A DNA stretch of 64,000 nucleotides, taken from contig NZ_CP081903.1 of assembly GCF_020091405.1 (NCBI RefSeq), forward strand, positions 4,402,501 through 4,466,500, read 5' to 3'. This document shows, in pieces, positions 45,609 through 53,554 of the stretch. The DNA comes from Bacteroides cellulosilyticus (GTDB taxonomy: Bacteria; Bacteroidota; Bacteroidia; Bacteroidales; Bacteroidaceae). Every line of letters starts with the position of its first letter. Position 1 is the stretch's first letter. The position numbers and the translations under genes were made by a program. The notes under the pieces were generated by a model, which did not search any database, was not told the origin of the DNA, and worked only from the letters and a program-made list of their open reading frames with translations.

Positions 45609-46405
45609 TATTCTTAACCATCTTAAAAATATACACTTAAATATTTTATAATCAATATATTATAAGAAAGGTAATTTTAATGGAGAAACAAATAAGGAAC
45701 AAAAATAGGAATTAAAGTGATTTCTCATTTTTCTATTTGCACTCTGTTTCTTTCTTTTCGTTTGTTTGCTTTCAGAGTGCATTCCGAGCAATTTTATCTG
45801 CTCTCATCATTCGAAGAATTTGCTCCTAACTTTAACTAACAAATTATTTGCAGCTCATAAAGAGAATACAAATTATTATCTCTTGAAGTTGTATTGCTTG
45901 TAGCAAAGATAATCTTTTTTGTACAGGCAGCCAAAAATGCCTGCCTATATTTAGTTTAATTTAGTTTAGCATATATAAGGCTAACAAACTAAACCAAACT
46001 GGATTTTCATGTTACTTTTTGTGATTTTCCCATTCTACCCATACAGCCAAAAGAGAAGATAAGCTCTTGCCTCTTTTCTCTTTTCGCTGCGATACTCTTT
46101 TACTTCATAGCCACCTTTTACACACATCCGTACCGAGCAAACTCCCACATGCTCGCATATCAACTTTCGGTCTGCCCGATGGGAATTGTGTCGCAAAGGT
46201 ATTTGCCATGTCTTTATTGTATGCAAGGTTGTAACCTGAAGGTTCACTACAAAATCTCCACGCTCCGCTTCGCAGAGGTAGTATTTTGTAGTGAAACCCT
46301 GCATACATAGCCATGCCACCTGTTGAAGCGACATAATTTCAATCAAGCCCGAAAGTAAGTGAAATGCTACAGGAGGGAAAGTAACAAACTTAAAACTTGG
46401 TATTT
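45609..46405. other. Long AT-rich non-coding stretch right of the invertible segment
   Basis: No convincing gene is found. It holds an 11-codon frame at 45680, a minus-strand -7 box at 45904-45911, an AGTTTAATTTAGTTT-type inverted repeat (45953-45967 with 45986-46000), a minus-strand -7 box at 46194-46201 and a long hairpin at 46218-46307. A 103-codon minus frame (46035-46346) overlaps the hairpin; I treat it as likely spurious, although its sequence may be widely conserved. The boundary of the mobile element may lie here. Confidence 0.6.
46218..46307. repeat. Long nested hairpin
   Basis: An inner perfect 13-bp stem (46243-46255 with 46283-46295) and an outer stem of TGTATGCA with TGCATACA (46218-46225 with 46300-46307) enclose a loop holding CTC and GAG. 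It lies just right of a minus-strand promoter box and 100 bp before the 46406 gene. Confidence 0.75.
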
Positions 46406-46708
46406 ATGGCAAATTATGCAACCAACATTTTCCACGCAAGAACGGAAAATAAAACAGACCTCGACAAAATAGAGGCTTTCTTGGATGACACTTTCAGCGA
46501 ATTTACCAATCGATATGGTGATAGTGTAGATGCAGAATTTTCCTCTCGTTGGGTGTATCCAGAAGAAGAAATCAAAAAATTGGTAGAATCGTTGGAGGAC
46601 AAAGATAAAGTCTATATCAAGATTCTAACCTATGAATTTGAAGACGAGTACGTGAGCTTTAGAATATTCTCTCAGGGAGAATGGAAGGTCAAATTAATAA
46701 CTGAATGA
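46406..46708 (+). CDS. Small YubB-like mobile-element protein
   Basis: A 100-residue protein (ATG at 46406). It opens with ANYATNIFHARTENKTDLDK and has EFSSRWVYPEEEIKKLVESL in the middle. This is the same plan as the larger YubB/DUF1281-type protein at 52506 (ANYVTN-like start, then an aromatic and TAW-like strand before a helix). It seems a shortened member of that ferredoxin-fold family, which occurs in conjugative elements; function is unknown. A degenerate form of the repeated leader (GCCC and GGGA) precedes it. Confidence 0.6.
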   Translation: MANYATNIFHARTENKTDLDKIEAFLDDTFSEFTNRYGDSVDAEFSSRWVYPEEEIKKLVESLEDKDKVYIKILTYEFEDEYVSFRIFSQGEWKVKLITE

Positions 46709-46731
46709 GTAGAAGAAGATAAAGTAAAATT

Positions 46732-46863
46732 ATGGTCTATCCTACACTTTGCTTATTCTATAAGAGACACACGGATGGAACGATTGTCGGTGATTTCGAC
46801 AACAAAATCACTGTTCGTTTCATCTGTGGCAAAGAGAGAGTATTAAATACTGTGATGAAGTAA
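46732..46863 (+). CDS. Small hypothetical protein (43 aa)
   Basis: A 43-codon frame from ATG (VYPTLCLFYKRHTDGTIVGD, then FDNKITVRFICGKERVLNTVMK) lies 23 bp after the previous gene and 27 bp before the next, so it is probably in the same transcript. No family is recognised. Confidence 0.5.
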   Translation: MVYPTLCLFYKRHTDGTIVGDFDNKITVRFICGKERVLNTVMK

Positions 46864-46890
46864 TTTTTACAATTTTACAACATAGAAACC

Positions 46891-47220
46891 ATGACACAGA
46901 TAGCAATGAAATTCGTCCAATGGGATGTGCCCGAATTGGAAAAACTGAAAGATAGCAAGGTTTACAAATTACGGGAACGTCTTGATAATGGCGACAAGTT
47001 GAGTCGGGAAGAAAAGAACTGGCTCACCCGCAATGTGAAAGAGTGCTGCCATTTCAAAAGAGGTATCGCTTTAATGGGCTACCGTTTTGACTTCTCCGAT
47101 GTTCTCAAACGGTATTTCGTGAAACAACACGGACATATTGCCGAATATTATACCATTGACAAAACCGCACTACGTTCTGTCCTATATGGTCGAATTGAAG
47201 ATATAATCGAAGTACAATAA
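46891..47220 (+). CDS. Mobile-element hypothetical protein (109 aa)
   Basis: A basic 109-residue protein, all soluble, with helical charged segments (PELEKLKDSKVYKLRERLDN, LSREEKNWLTRNVKECCHF) and YRFDFSDVLKRYFVKQHG. It resembles a conserved but unnamed family of Bacteroidales conjugative elements, as far as I recall. The 14-bp gap to the next gene implies co-transcription. Confidence 0.6.
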   Translation: MTQIAMKFVQWDVPELEKLKDSKVYKLRERLDNGDKLSREEKNWLTRNVKECCHFKRGIALMGYRFDFSDVLKRYFVKQHGHIAEYYTIDKTALRSVLYGRIEDIIEVQ

Positions 47221-47234
47221 AAATCAAAAGAAGC

Positions 47235-47495
47235 ATGAAAGTAACAATTGAACACAGCTTTTGCCCCTATTGTGACGAGGTAACTGAACTTTATTTCCGA
47301 ATCATTAACACGATTCTTTTTTCTGGCAATGAGGCGGAATTGCGTGAAAGCATGAGACAGTTGGAGAAAAAAACTCCACTTGATGAATATTTCACATACG
47401 GTTACGGTGCACGACACCTTTGGGTTTGCCAGCGACGTCCCAGCGACAAAACCAAAATATTCGAGCATCGTATTATGATGGTTGAATTTCAATGA
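47235..47495 (+). CDS. Mobile-element hypothetical protein (86 aa)
   Basis: An 86-residue protein with one N-terminal CPYC motif (HSFCPYCDEVTELYF) and a single later cysteine, so a lone metal site is possible but not shown. The last gene of the 46406-47495 cluster. No family is recognised. Confidence 0.6.
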   Translation: MKVTIEHSFCPYCDEVTELYFRIINTILFSGNEAELRESMRQLEKKTPLDEYFTYGYGARHLWVCQRRPSDKTKIFEHRIMMVEFQ

Positions 47496-48193
47496 CACCT
47501 TGGACAAATATCATCGACTGGCTGGAATGGAATCACCCATTTCAGCCTTACTTCCATTTTCCTTTTATAACTTTTTCTTTTGGCTGCGCCACTCCCTTTT
47601 GTAGAAACCAGCCATTCGCACAAAGCGAATTGGAAACCACTTTGTGAAAAGTCTGGTTCTTCCTGCCGTTTTTCCTTCCAGTTCCATTTTTTTTTCGATG
47701 CGGATATCACTATCCTCCAAGGATGGGCTACCTACGCTTCTGTCCACTCTTGGCTGACACATTCCTTATGCAGTGGCCTTTTTTCTGATTGGATGGTATT
47801 CTGTTTGTTACAGTCTCAATTCAAGCCAGGCATGTCTCGCTTTGGCTTTGCTATTCTTCACTGACTTTCGGACGGATGTCTCGCCTTTGTGCCGACATTT
47901 GGATTTGCTCTTTTTCCTTATCATTACCGGTTTACTTGTTTCCCATTTTCCATAATCGCTTTTTATCGAAGCAATCATCATTTTTCCTCTGCAAAGATAG
48001 TATGCCGACGGGAACGACATGGTTGTCTTGACCAATGGCGTAGCCGCTTCAATCTTCCTTTATCGAGCCTTCGATTTTACCTGTGGCTAAAAATAAAGCG
48101 TATTGACGCGCTATCCTTGGTGCATCCCTTAAACGACATCTACTTTTTAGGCAGTGTAAAAATTGATTTAATAACTTCTAAAAGCAATTCAAC
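47496..48193. other. Long intergenic module before ssb
   Basis: This 700-bp stretch has no supported gene. It holds a CTTTTATA block at 47562-47569, a perfect small hairpin ATTCGC-acaaa-GCGAAT near 47617, pyrimidine-rich DNA, and a minus-strand -7 box CAAAGATA at 47992-47999. Minus-strand frames in 47489-47762 look incidental. It shares parts of the module plan seen between later genes but has lost or never had the leader hairpin. Confidence 0.6.
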
Positions 48194-48574
48194 ATGAAAA
48201 AGATTGAAAACAATTTCACAGTAACCGGATTCTTAGGTAAAGACGCTGAAATCCGAGAGTTCACCAACAGCAGTGTCGCACGTTTCCCATTGGCCGTAAG
48301 CCGTCAGGAAAGGAATGCCGAGGAAACCAACCGCATTTCAGCCTTTATGAATATTGAGGCTTGGCGTAAAAACGAGAATACTGGGTCATTCGACCAACTG
48401 ACCAAAGGTACGATGCTCACCATTGAAGGCTACTTTAAGCCTGAAGAGTGGACCGACAAGGTCGGTGTGAAGCACAATCGTGTTGTTATGGTGGCTGTCA
48501 AGTTTTATCCTCCTATCGAAAAGGAGGATGTTCCTGAAAAGCCGGTAAAGCCCGTGAAAAAAGGCAAAAAATAA
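48194..48574 (+). CDS. ssb: Single-stranded DNA-binding protein
   Basis: A 126-residue OB-fold SSB: NFTVTGFLGKDAEIREF at the start, VARFPLAVSRQERN, FMNIEAWRKNEN, LTKGTMLTIEGYFKPEEWTD and a basic lysine- and proline-rich tail (VPEKPVKPVKKGKK) in place of the acidic DDDIPF tail of chromosomal SSB. Mobile elements often carry such SSBs to protect single strands during transfer. It stands alone, ended by a terminator. Confidence 0.9.
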   Translation: MKKIENNFTVTGFLGKDAEIREFTNSSVARFPLAVSRQERNAEETNRISAFMNIEAWRKNENTGSFDQLTKGTMLTIEGYFKPEEWTDKVGVKHNRVVMVAVKFYPPIEKEDVPEKPVKPVKKGKK

Positions 48575-48592
48575 TTCTTGCCTTATCATGAA

Positions 48593-48617
48593 CAAAGCGA
48601 TCTTTTGGTCGCTTTTG
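48593..48617 (+). terminator. Terminator of ssb
   Basis: A 9-bp stem with one G-U pair (48594-48602 with 48607-48615) follows the ssb stop and runs into a T-rich stretch. Confidence 0.75.
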
Positions 48618-48989
48618 TTTTGCTCATGACCGGATTAATACGCATCATACTTTTATAAGTGACTGTTGCGATGCCAAGCTCCAAATGAAATCTTCACCCG
48701 GTAATACTGTTATACTTAGCTCCACTTGATGAACAGGCAGATTACGATTTTCAATAGAAAAAAGAAGACTCTCTCAATTCCATACCTCTGAGCAGCTTTC
48801 CAGTCCCTCTTATAACCATATTTCTTCCCAAAAGTGAGGTTACGTCCGCCGTCCATTAATTTTACAGTGCGAAGTTAAGTCGGACGTGAACCTGCAAGGC
48901 GCGTTTCATTTGCAGTCAATGCCGTTCAAATGAAATCCTTCGGATTCCGCTTCCTCCTTGCATTGTTCCCTTCTTCCGCCTTGTGGTTT
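48618..48989. other. Intergenic module before the 175-aa gene
   Basis: No gene. It has CTTTTATA at 48650-48657, the block CAGTCCCTCTTATAACCAT at 48801-48819, and a minus-strand -7-like box CGAAGTTA at 48870-48877 (one mismatch), in the same order as in other modules. Confidence 0.6.
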
Positions 48990-49050
48990 GCACGTAAAAT
49001 CAAATCCCACCGGACGAGGTAAAAGCCTCTGAAGGGAAGGGAAAATAAAA
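48990..49050 (+). promoter_or_regulatory. Repeated leader element, copy before 49062
   Basis: It starts GCACGTAAAATCAAATCCC. TCCC (49005-49008) can pair with GGGA (49034-49037) around an inner hairpin GAGG/CCTC (49016-49019 with 49026-49029). It ends with GGGAAAATAAAA, 12 bp before the ATG. Confidence 0.75.
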
Positions 49051-49061
49051 AATTAGAATGT

Positions 49062-49589
49062 ATGAAACAAATAATTTGGTCAAGTGATGCTCTATTGGAT
49101 GAAACAGCAAGAGAGTATTATCAAAATTTCAAGCGAGAAGAACTGGACGATGATGCCTACAAGGTCAGCGATGAAGAGTGGTCGGACGAAGTGTATAATG
49201 AATTGGGGGATGAGCGGCAGAACCTAAACAAGGATGTCAATGGAGTCATTATTGCATTTGGAGATTTAGGATTGTGGAACGGACGCAAACAAGGCTATCA
49301 AATTTTGGGTGACAACATTGCCGGGATATTACAATCTACACAGTATGATGCAGAGTGGTACGGTGACGGCTACGATATACGAGGCCGTATGTCGCACCAT
49401 GATGGCACGAATTATGTTTTGTACCGTGTCGCTGAAAATCGTGACGACGCAGAACGGATTGCCGCAAAAATCTACAACTATGAAATTGACGAGAATGGTT
49501 TTCGCCAAGTTACACGTTCCCTCCACCCCTATGTGGCCGCAGTGTATGGCTGGAAAACTCTACAGGACAACCTCGTTCAGGTAAAATAG
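49062..49589 (+). CDS. Mobile-element hypothetical protein (175 aa)
   Basis: An acidic 175-residue soluble protein. Its middle part (DVNGVIIAFGDLGLWNGRKQ, GYQILGDNIAGIL, HHDGTNYVLYRVAE) is the kind of conserved core seen in unnamed proteins of Bacteroidales conjugative elements. No catalytic motif is visible. The N-terminal half is strongly acidic, which might suit DNA mimicry, but there is no other sign of an antirestriction protein. It is preceded by the repeated leader and followed by a terminator. Confidence 0.65.
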   Translation: MKQIIWSSDALLDETAREYYQNFKREELDDDAYKVSDEEWSDEVYNELGDERQNLNKDVNGVIIAFGDLGLWNGRKQGYQILGDNIAGILQSTQYDAEWYGDGYDIRGRMSHHDGTNYVLYRVAENRDDAERIAAKIYNYEIDENGFRQVTRSLHPYVAAVYGWKTLQDNLVQVK

Positions 49590-49608
49590 CCTGTAACCTG
49601 TACTTAAA

Positions 49609-49650
49609 CAAATGCCGTAACGCTTTCTCAAGAGGCTGTTACGGCACTTG
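49609..49650 (+). terminator. Terminator of the 175-aa gene
   Basis: A perfect 9-bp stem TGCCGTAAC/GTTACGGCA (49613-49621 with 49638-49646), extended by flanking A and T pairs. Confidence 0.75.
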
Positions 49651-49975
49651 TGTTTTATGCCGTATATATTCTGCATAAAATGTGGTGGGAAACTATTCCT
49701 TTTTACACATTTATGAATGTTCCCGCCCAACTGTTGTAGGTGGCCGCTTGTGCCAGTTTCCTTTTTTAGACTCCGGCCCTCCTTTATAGCCCCATCCAGC
49801 TACCCCCCTATATTTCTATCCCGCAAGCCTGGTTATTTCCCTGCAAAATTCGATTGCCGGCTGTCCGTCCTGTCAAGGACCGCTGACACTTGCTGCTGTA
49901 AAATCTTCCTCTCCGAAATATCGAAGAGTGTATTTTCCGCATCCTCCTTGCCCGTTCTGGCCGCCAATCCCGTGG
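49651..49975. other. Intergenic module before the 104-aa gene
   Basis: No gene. It has pyrimidine-rich DNA, CCTTTATAGCCCCATC at 49791-49806 and a minus-strand -7-like box CAAAATTC at 49844-49851 (one mismatch). Confidence 0.55.
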
Positions 49976-50030
49976 GCAGAAAAATAATCAACCTTTCGGT
50001 ACAGGAAGTATCGAAGGGAAATAAATAAAA
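49976..50030 (+). promoter_or_regulatory. Repeated leader element, copy before 50056
   Basis: A diverged copy: GCAGAAAAATAATCAACC, a hairpin CCTTTCG with CGAAGGG around a short loop, then GGGAAATAAATAAAA, 25 bp before the ATG. Confidence 0.55.
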
Positions 50031-50055
50031 TATTAATCTTAAAATTTGAGGCATT

Positions 50056-50370
50056 ATGACATTCAGAGAATTTATGTTAGAGAACGGTTATGAATTGCAA
50101 ACAACCTTTTGGAATGATTTTTCCATTGCTGACCGATTTGGTCTTTCGGCGATACAGGACACTTTCAACCGTGCTTTTGAGGAGTGGAAAGAGAACTACA
50201 AGTATCTCACGGAACTGGTTTTAGTGCTTAACCATAAGATATGGCAGTATTATGAAACAAGGCCGGAAATTGCGACATTGTATAATACCCTTTGGGCACA
50301 AGCCAGTCAATATGCAATGGAGTATCTGAAAGATGACGAGCTAAGCTATTATTATGATGTAACGGATTAA
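50056..50370 (+). CDS. Mobile-element hypothetical protein (104 aa)
   Basis: A 104-residue mostly helical protein rich in aromatic residues (FREFMLENGYELQTTFWNDF, FGLSAIQDTFNRAFEEWKEN, LTELVLVLNHKIWQYYETRP). I recall similar short proteins in Bacteroidales conjugative elements, without known function. It has its own leader and a hairpin after the stop (AGCCG/CGGCT at 50403-50420). Confidence 0.65.
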   Translation: MTFREFMLENGYELQTTFWNDFSIADRFGLSAIQDTFNRAFEEWKENYKYLTELVLVLNHKIWQYYETRPEIATLYNTLWAQASQYAMEYLKDDELSYYYDVTD

Positions 50371-50694
50371 ATGTCCCAGCTCCTCCCACAGGAACAAAAG
50401 AAAGCCGGCTTTTGTCGGCTGCTCTTTGTGGTCATTCCCTTTTTTATCACTCCGTTTTACCCTTGTATAAAACGAAATTATTTCGTTTCAGGCTGCTACC
50501 AGTCAGGACTTGTTTTTTCCTGTGCAAAGGTATTGCCACGGAAAAACATTCAAGTACCGCTACGCTATTTGAACACAATTTTTCAGTAGCTTTCCCGATT
50601 TTCAATCGCTCAAATGTCGTATACGCTCCATACCGCAACTGTAAAAATTCTGTCCAAATTCCTTGCCTGCTTTTCCTTAAAGGCAATCTTGAAT
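50371..50694. other. Intergenic module before the DUF4313-like gene
   Basis: No gene. It holds the terminator-like hairpin at 50403-50420, a minus-strand promoter with -7 box CAAAGGTA at 50525-50532 and CAAGTA (minus TACTTG) 18 bp to its right as the -33 element, followed by CCGCTACGCTA. Confidence 0.65.
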
Positions 50695-50756
50695 GCACGT
50701 AAAAATCAAATCCCGACTGGAGAAGCCTAAAGGCTTCCGAAAAAAGGGAAAAAAAG
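50695..50756 (+). promoter_or_regulatory. Repeated leader element, copy before 50789
   Basis: It starts GCACGTAAAAATCAAATCCC. TCCC (50711-50714) pairs with GGGA (50746-50749) around GAAGCC-taaa-GGCTTC (50722-50737). It lies 33 bp before the ATG. Confidence 0.8.
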
Positions 50757-50788
50757 AACATGATGTTTAATAGCTAAATTTTAAAAGT

Positions 50789-51289
50789 ATGGAAATTCAA
50801 TTTGTGATTGTTCGTTCAGAAAATGCAGAGTATTTGTGTCACAATGTAAATGGAACGTATGTGGATGTCAGCGACCCATCAACAGAATTTGTTTCTGGAG
50901 AGGATGATTTTCGCTTGGTAGAGCCGGACAGCTCCCTAACGCGGAAAGAATACGAGTTTCGTGGAGAACGCTTTTATCTCATGCCTCAATTTTATGGCAA
51001 TGGCTGGTTAGCACTTACTTTGCAAAGTGTGGAAGATGAAACAGAGTATATCGTGCTATCCGTCAATTTGGAGAGCATGGATGCACTCGATTTGCCAGAC
51101 CGTACATTTATTGATGTGAATCATTATCCGGATGCAATGGAGTTTCTGGAGACAAATAATTTAGCGACCTATTCAGGTTACAAGCGTAGAAGCGGATTTG
51201 TGGAATATCCAATGGCGGTATTGAATCTTCCTTTGCTTTATCAGCACGCCCCGCAGATTTTCCAAGAGGCGAATATCGAATGTTTTTAA
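50789..51289 (+). CDS. DUF4313-like mobile-element protein
   Basis: A 166-residue soluble protein. The C-terminal two thirds (YGNGWLALTLQSVEDETEYI, VLSVNLESMDALDLPDRTF, IDVNHYPDAMEFLETNNLAT, YSGYKRRSGFVEYPMAV) follow the pattern that I remember for DUF4313: x-N-x-x-L-A-x-x-L, L-T-V-N-L, F-I-D-x-N and SGFxxYP. That family is found in Bacteroidales mobile elements and its function is unknown. It has its own leader. Confidence 0.72.
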   Translation: MEIQFVIVRSENAEYLCHNVNGTYVDVSDPSTEFVSGEDDFRLVEPDSSLTRKEYEFRGERFYLMPQFYGNGWLALTLQSVEDETEYIVLSVNLESMDALDLPDRTFIDVNHYPDAMEFLETNNLATYSGYKRRSGFVEYPMAVLNLPLLYQHAPQIFQEANIECF

Positions 51290-51695
51290 ATGGTTTTCTG
51301 AAAGTATGGTACTGATGACTACCAAAGAGATACCGTATCGGTTAAATCCTATCGGTATGGTATCTTCTTTTGCCCGAAGACAGGTGGCATCCCCCTTTTT
51401 TACAGATTGCTCCGTGCCCACTTTTTTAATTTCCTTGTTTCCCTTTTATAGCAGCGTAACTGCCTGCTTCTCTTTTACAGCCCTTATGTAATGAATGTTG
51501 ATGTTTCCTGTCGTTATCCAGACTTTCGCCCGGTCTTGTTTTCGTGTGCAAAATTACGGCGAACGAACGCTATCCAAGTATCGCTACGCTATCCGAAATG
51601 AAATTTGACGTAATCTTCCTAAATCATAGATTTCGGTATTCATAAAATTTCATTTCCGATTCCTTGCACTGCGTTCCTGCTTCGTCGTTTGGGAC
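51290..51695. other. Intergenic module before the LPD11-like gene
   Basis: No gene. It has CCCTTTTATAGCAG around 51441-51456, and a minus-strand promoter with -7 box CAAAATTA at 51549-51556 and CAAGTA 18 bp to its right, followed by TCGCTACGCTATCC and GATTTCGGTATTC. Confidence 0.65.
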
Positions 51696-51756
51696 GCACA
51701 TGAAAAACAACCCTTCCGGCAAAGTCGAAAGACTTGAAAAAAGGGAAAATAAAAAA
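51696..51756 (+). promoter_or_regulatory. Repeated leader element, copy before 51780
   Basis: GCACATGAAAAACAACCC, then TTCC (51714-51717) pairing with GGAA (51744-51747) around AAGTC-gaaa-GACTT (51722-51735). It ends GGGAAAATAAAA, 24 bp before the ATG. Confidence 0.78.
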
Positions 51757-51779
51757 CTTAATTAAAAACGAAAACGAGT

Positions 51780-52034
51780 ATGACAATAGAAGAAGTATTA
51801 CAGCACGATTTAAAATTCAGGTATATGTTATTGGGGCGTTTGCAAGCCGACTGTGAATATTATCTTGGCTTTGGAAACAAAAGTTCTCGTCGTTTGTGGG
51901 CTGGTTCTGAAAAGGCACAAATTGAATACATGACGAAAATTCACGACAGCTTCCGAGAAAACGAAAAACCCGAATGGCTGACAATGGAGCAAATCAAAGA
52001 ATACAGCAATGCTATGGAAGTAACACAAGAATAA
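51780..52034 (+). CDS. LPD11-domain-like small protein
   Basis: An 84-residue protein with LGRLQADCEYYLGFGNKSSR, RLWAGSEKAQIEYMTKIHDS and a short C-terminal helix. This resembles the LPD11 domain (large polyvalent protein-associated) that I recall, with D-C-E-Y-x-L-G-x-G and L-W-A-G-x-E blocks, found free-standing or fused in mobile elements. Its function is unknown. The gene has its own leader and terminator. Confidence 0.75.
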   Translation: MTIEEVLQHDLKFRYMLLGRLQADCEYYLGFGNKSSRRLWAGSEKAQIEYMTKIHDSFRENEKPEWLTMEQIKEYSNAMEVTQE

Positions 52035-52043
52035 TTCAAAAAA

Positions 52044-52081
52044 AATACCGTAATAACCTTTAACGGAGGTGTTGCGGTATT
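52044..52081 (+). terminator. Terminator of the LPD11-like gene
   Basis: A stem AATACCGTAATAACC against GGTGTTGCGGTATT (52044-52058 with 52068-52081), with a few mismatches. Confidence 0.7.
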
Positions 52082-52412
52082 ACAGTATTACAAATAAGGG
52101 TCGGAGTTTGAGAACATACCCTCTTATAATTGAGAGGGTAATAATAGTCCCTCTTTTATAATTATATCATTCTATTCCTTTTTTATATTTCTGCAAAAGG
52201 AATAGCATTCTTCTTTTATATTAATTATTTTTCATTTTATCTCCCATCTATTCTTCATCCTATCACCGGTTTGGTTTTATCAAATGCAAAGGTCGGCTAT
52301 CGCGCTTGATCCTGCTACTTGAAGTGTATTTCTTACAAAATTCTTCCTTCCTGCGCAAGAGTAATTTGGCAAGAAAAGTTGCCGTATGAAGCTGTATCGA
52401 CATCCGTTTACC
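52082..52412. other. Intergenic module before the YubB-like gene
   Basis: No gene. It has CTTTTATA at 52153-52160 and again near 52213, a minus-strand -7-like box CAAAGGTC at 52287-52294 (one mismatch) and mostly AT-rich DNA. Confidence 0.55.
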
Positions 52413-52471
52413 GCATCCATAAATCCCAAAACGGTTCAATCAGTAAAGAACCGACAATATGGGAAATAAAA
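52413..52471 (+). promoter_or_regulatory. Repeated leader element, copy before 52506
   Basis: A diverged copy: GCATCCATAAATCCC, TCCC (52424-52427) with GGGA (52461-52464) around CGGTTC/GAACCG (52432-52437 with 52448-52453). It ends GGGAAATAAAA, 35 bp before the ATG. Confidence 0.65.
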
Positions 52472-52505
52472 GTTAATACTAACCAATTCTTTAAACATTA
52501 AAATC

Positions 52506-53186
52506 ATGCCTAATTATGTAACAAACCGTTTAGAAATAAACGTAGACAGAGAAACAGTACAAAATGTGATGGATTTCTTAAAAGGAAAAACTGATGAAGA
52601 CAGTACGCCTTGCTATATTGACTTCAACAACATTATCCCTATGCCAAAGGACTTACTGATAGAAGCGTCCACTTCTGGGGAATTTGGTATGCAGTATATC
52701 ATAGCACAGCAACGTAAACCGTTCAATTCACAGGACGACCTGAAAGTCATTCAATGGATGGAAATTCAGGAGGAAAAAGTCAGGGAAGAAGCATTACAAC
52801 TTGGAATGACATATCTGAGAAACTGGGGAAAATACGGTTATCCTACTTGGTATGAATGGTCTATTGCCAACTGGGGTACAAAATGGAATGCCTTTAATCA
52901 GAATTTTGAAGAACCGAACGTGCTTTGGTTTGATACGGCTTGGGAAGGTGTGCCTCTGCTTATCCAAACACTCTCCGAGATATTTCCGGACGTCGAGTTT
53001 CAATATGCCTATGCGGATGAAGACCTTGGTTCCAACGTGGGCAAAGGGACTATCCGAAATGGAGAAACCGACATGACATTCCCCGATAACGGAAGTAACG
53101 AAGCCTTTGAAATTGTCTTTTTCGTAAAACCGGGATTAGAGGAATACTTGGAACTGACAGACGAGGGGTATAGGTGGAAAGCCTAA
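52506..53186 (+). CDS. YubB/DUF1281-type mobile-element protein
   Basis: A 226-residue protein. It has PNYVTNRLEINVDRETVQNV at the start, FNNIIPMPKDLL near residue 40, WYEWSIANWGTKWNAFNQ near 118 and LWFDTAWEGVPLLIQTLSEI with FPDVEFQYAYADED near 145-175. These are the marks of the DUF1281/YubB ferredoxin-like family of plasmids and conjugative elements; no biochemical role is established. The smaller proteins at 46406 and 62372 look like shortened relatives. Preceded by the repeated leader and followed by a hairpin. Confidence 0.85.
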   Translation: MPNYVTNRLEINVDRETVQNVMDFLKGKTDEDSTPCYIDFNNIIPMPKDLLIEASTSGEFGMQYIIAQQRKPFNSQDDLKVIQWMEIQEEKVREEALQLGMTYLRNWGKYGYPTWYEWSIANWGTKWNAFNQNFEEPNVLWFDTAWEGVPLLIQTLSEIFPDVEFQYAYADEDLGSNVGKGTIRNGETDMTFPDNGSNEAFEIVFFVKPGLEEYLELTDEGYRWKA

Positions 53187-53219
53187 ACATCTCCGGACAG
53201 ACAATATCTGACATGTATT

Positions 53220-53247
53220 CAGGGTATATCTCAACCGATATATCCTG
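53220..53247 (+). terminator. Terminator of the YubB-like gene
   Basis: An 11-bp stem with one G-U pair (53220-53230 with 53237-53247), 33 bp after the stop. Confidence 0.7.
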
Positions 53248-53360
53248 GATTCCTGTTGCCGGAAGCTCCGTTTATATTTATTCCATTCCACTTCCTTTTT
53301 ACAATTTCACGCCTCTTGAACCAGTCTTTTTTGACCGTATTTACCCATCCCTTGGCTGGC

Positions 53361-53465
53361 CTACTTATCATCTTTGAAGCTGCTTTTACTGAAACCGCCA
53401 AACACGCCCTTCAAGAGCTTGCCGACAACCCAGAATACCAGCAATACAATTATAATATCTCCCAT
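53361..53465 (-). CDS. Small single-span membrane protein (34 aa)
   Basis: A minus-strand ATG frame of 34 codons encodes a hydrophobic N-terminal helix (IIIVLLVFWVVGKLLKGVF) and a basic, serine-rich tail. A CTTTTATA block (minus TATAAAAG) lies at 53474-53481, just before the start. It could be a short membrane peptide of toxin or regulator type. Real expression is uncertain. Confidence 0.4.
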   Translation of the reverse strand: MGDIIIVLLVFWVVGKLLKGVFGGFSKSSFKDDK

Positions 53466-53554
53466 AAGTCTTACTTTTATAGTTTTAACAATAATAAAAA
53501 TACAAAATAATAACCGAAAAACAAATATACGATCCTGATTATCTGAAAATTCTA

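Noticed and set aside
46035..46346. A 103-codon minus-strand frame with a plausible-looking protein
   Set aside because: It runs across a long hairpin and a promoter box and has no recognisable domain; the reading is better explained as a structured non-coding stretch, though the text may be widely conserved.
47489..47762. Overlapping minus-strand frames in the gap before ssb
   Set aside because: Short, overlapping each other and without domains or a promoter at the right distance.
48594..50420. Terminator hairpins read as integron attC sites
   Set aside because: The hairpins differ in sequence from gene to gene, and there is no integron integrase or conserved core site.
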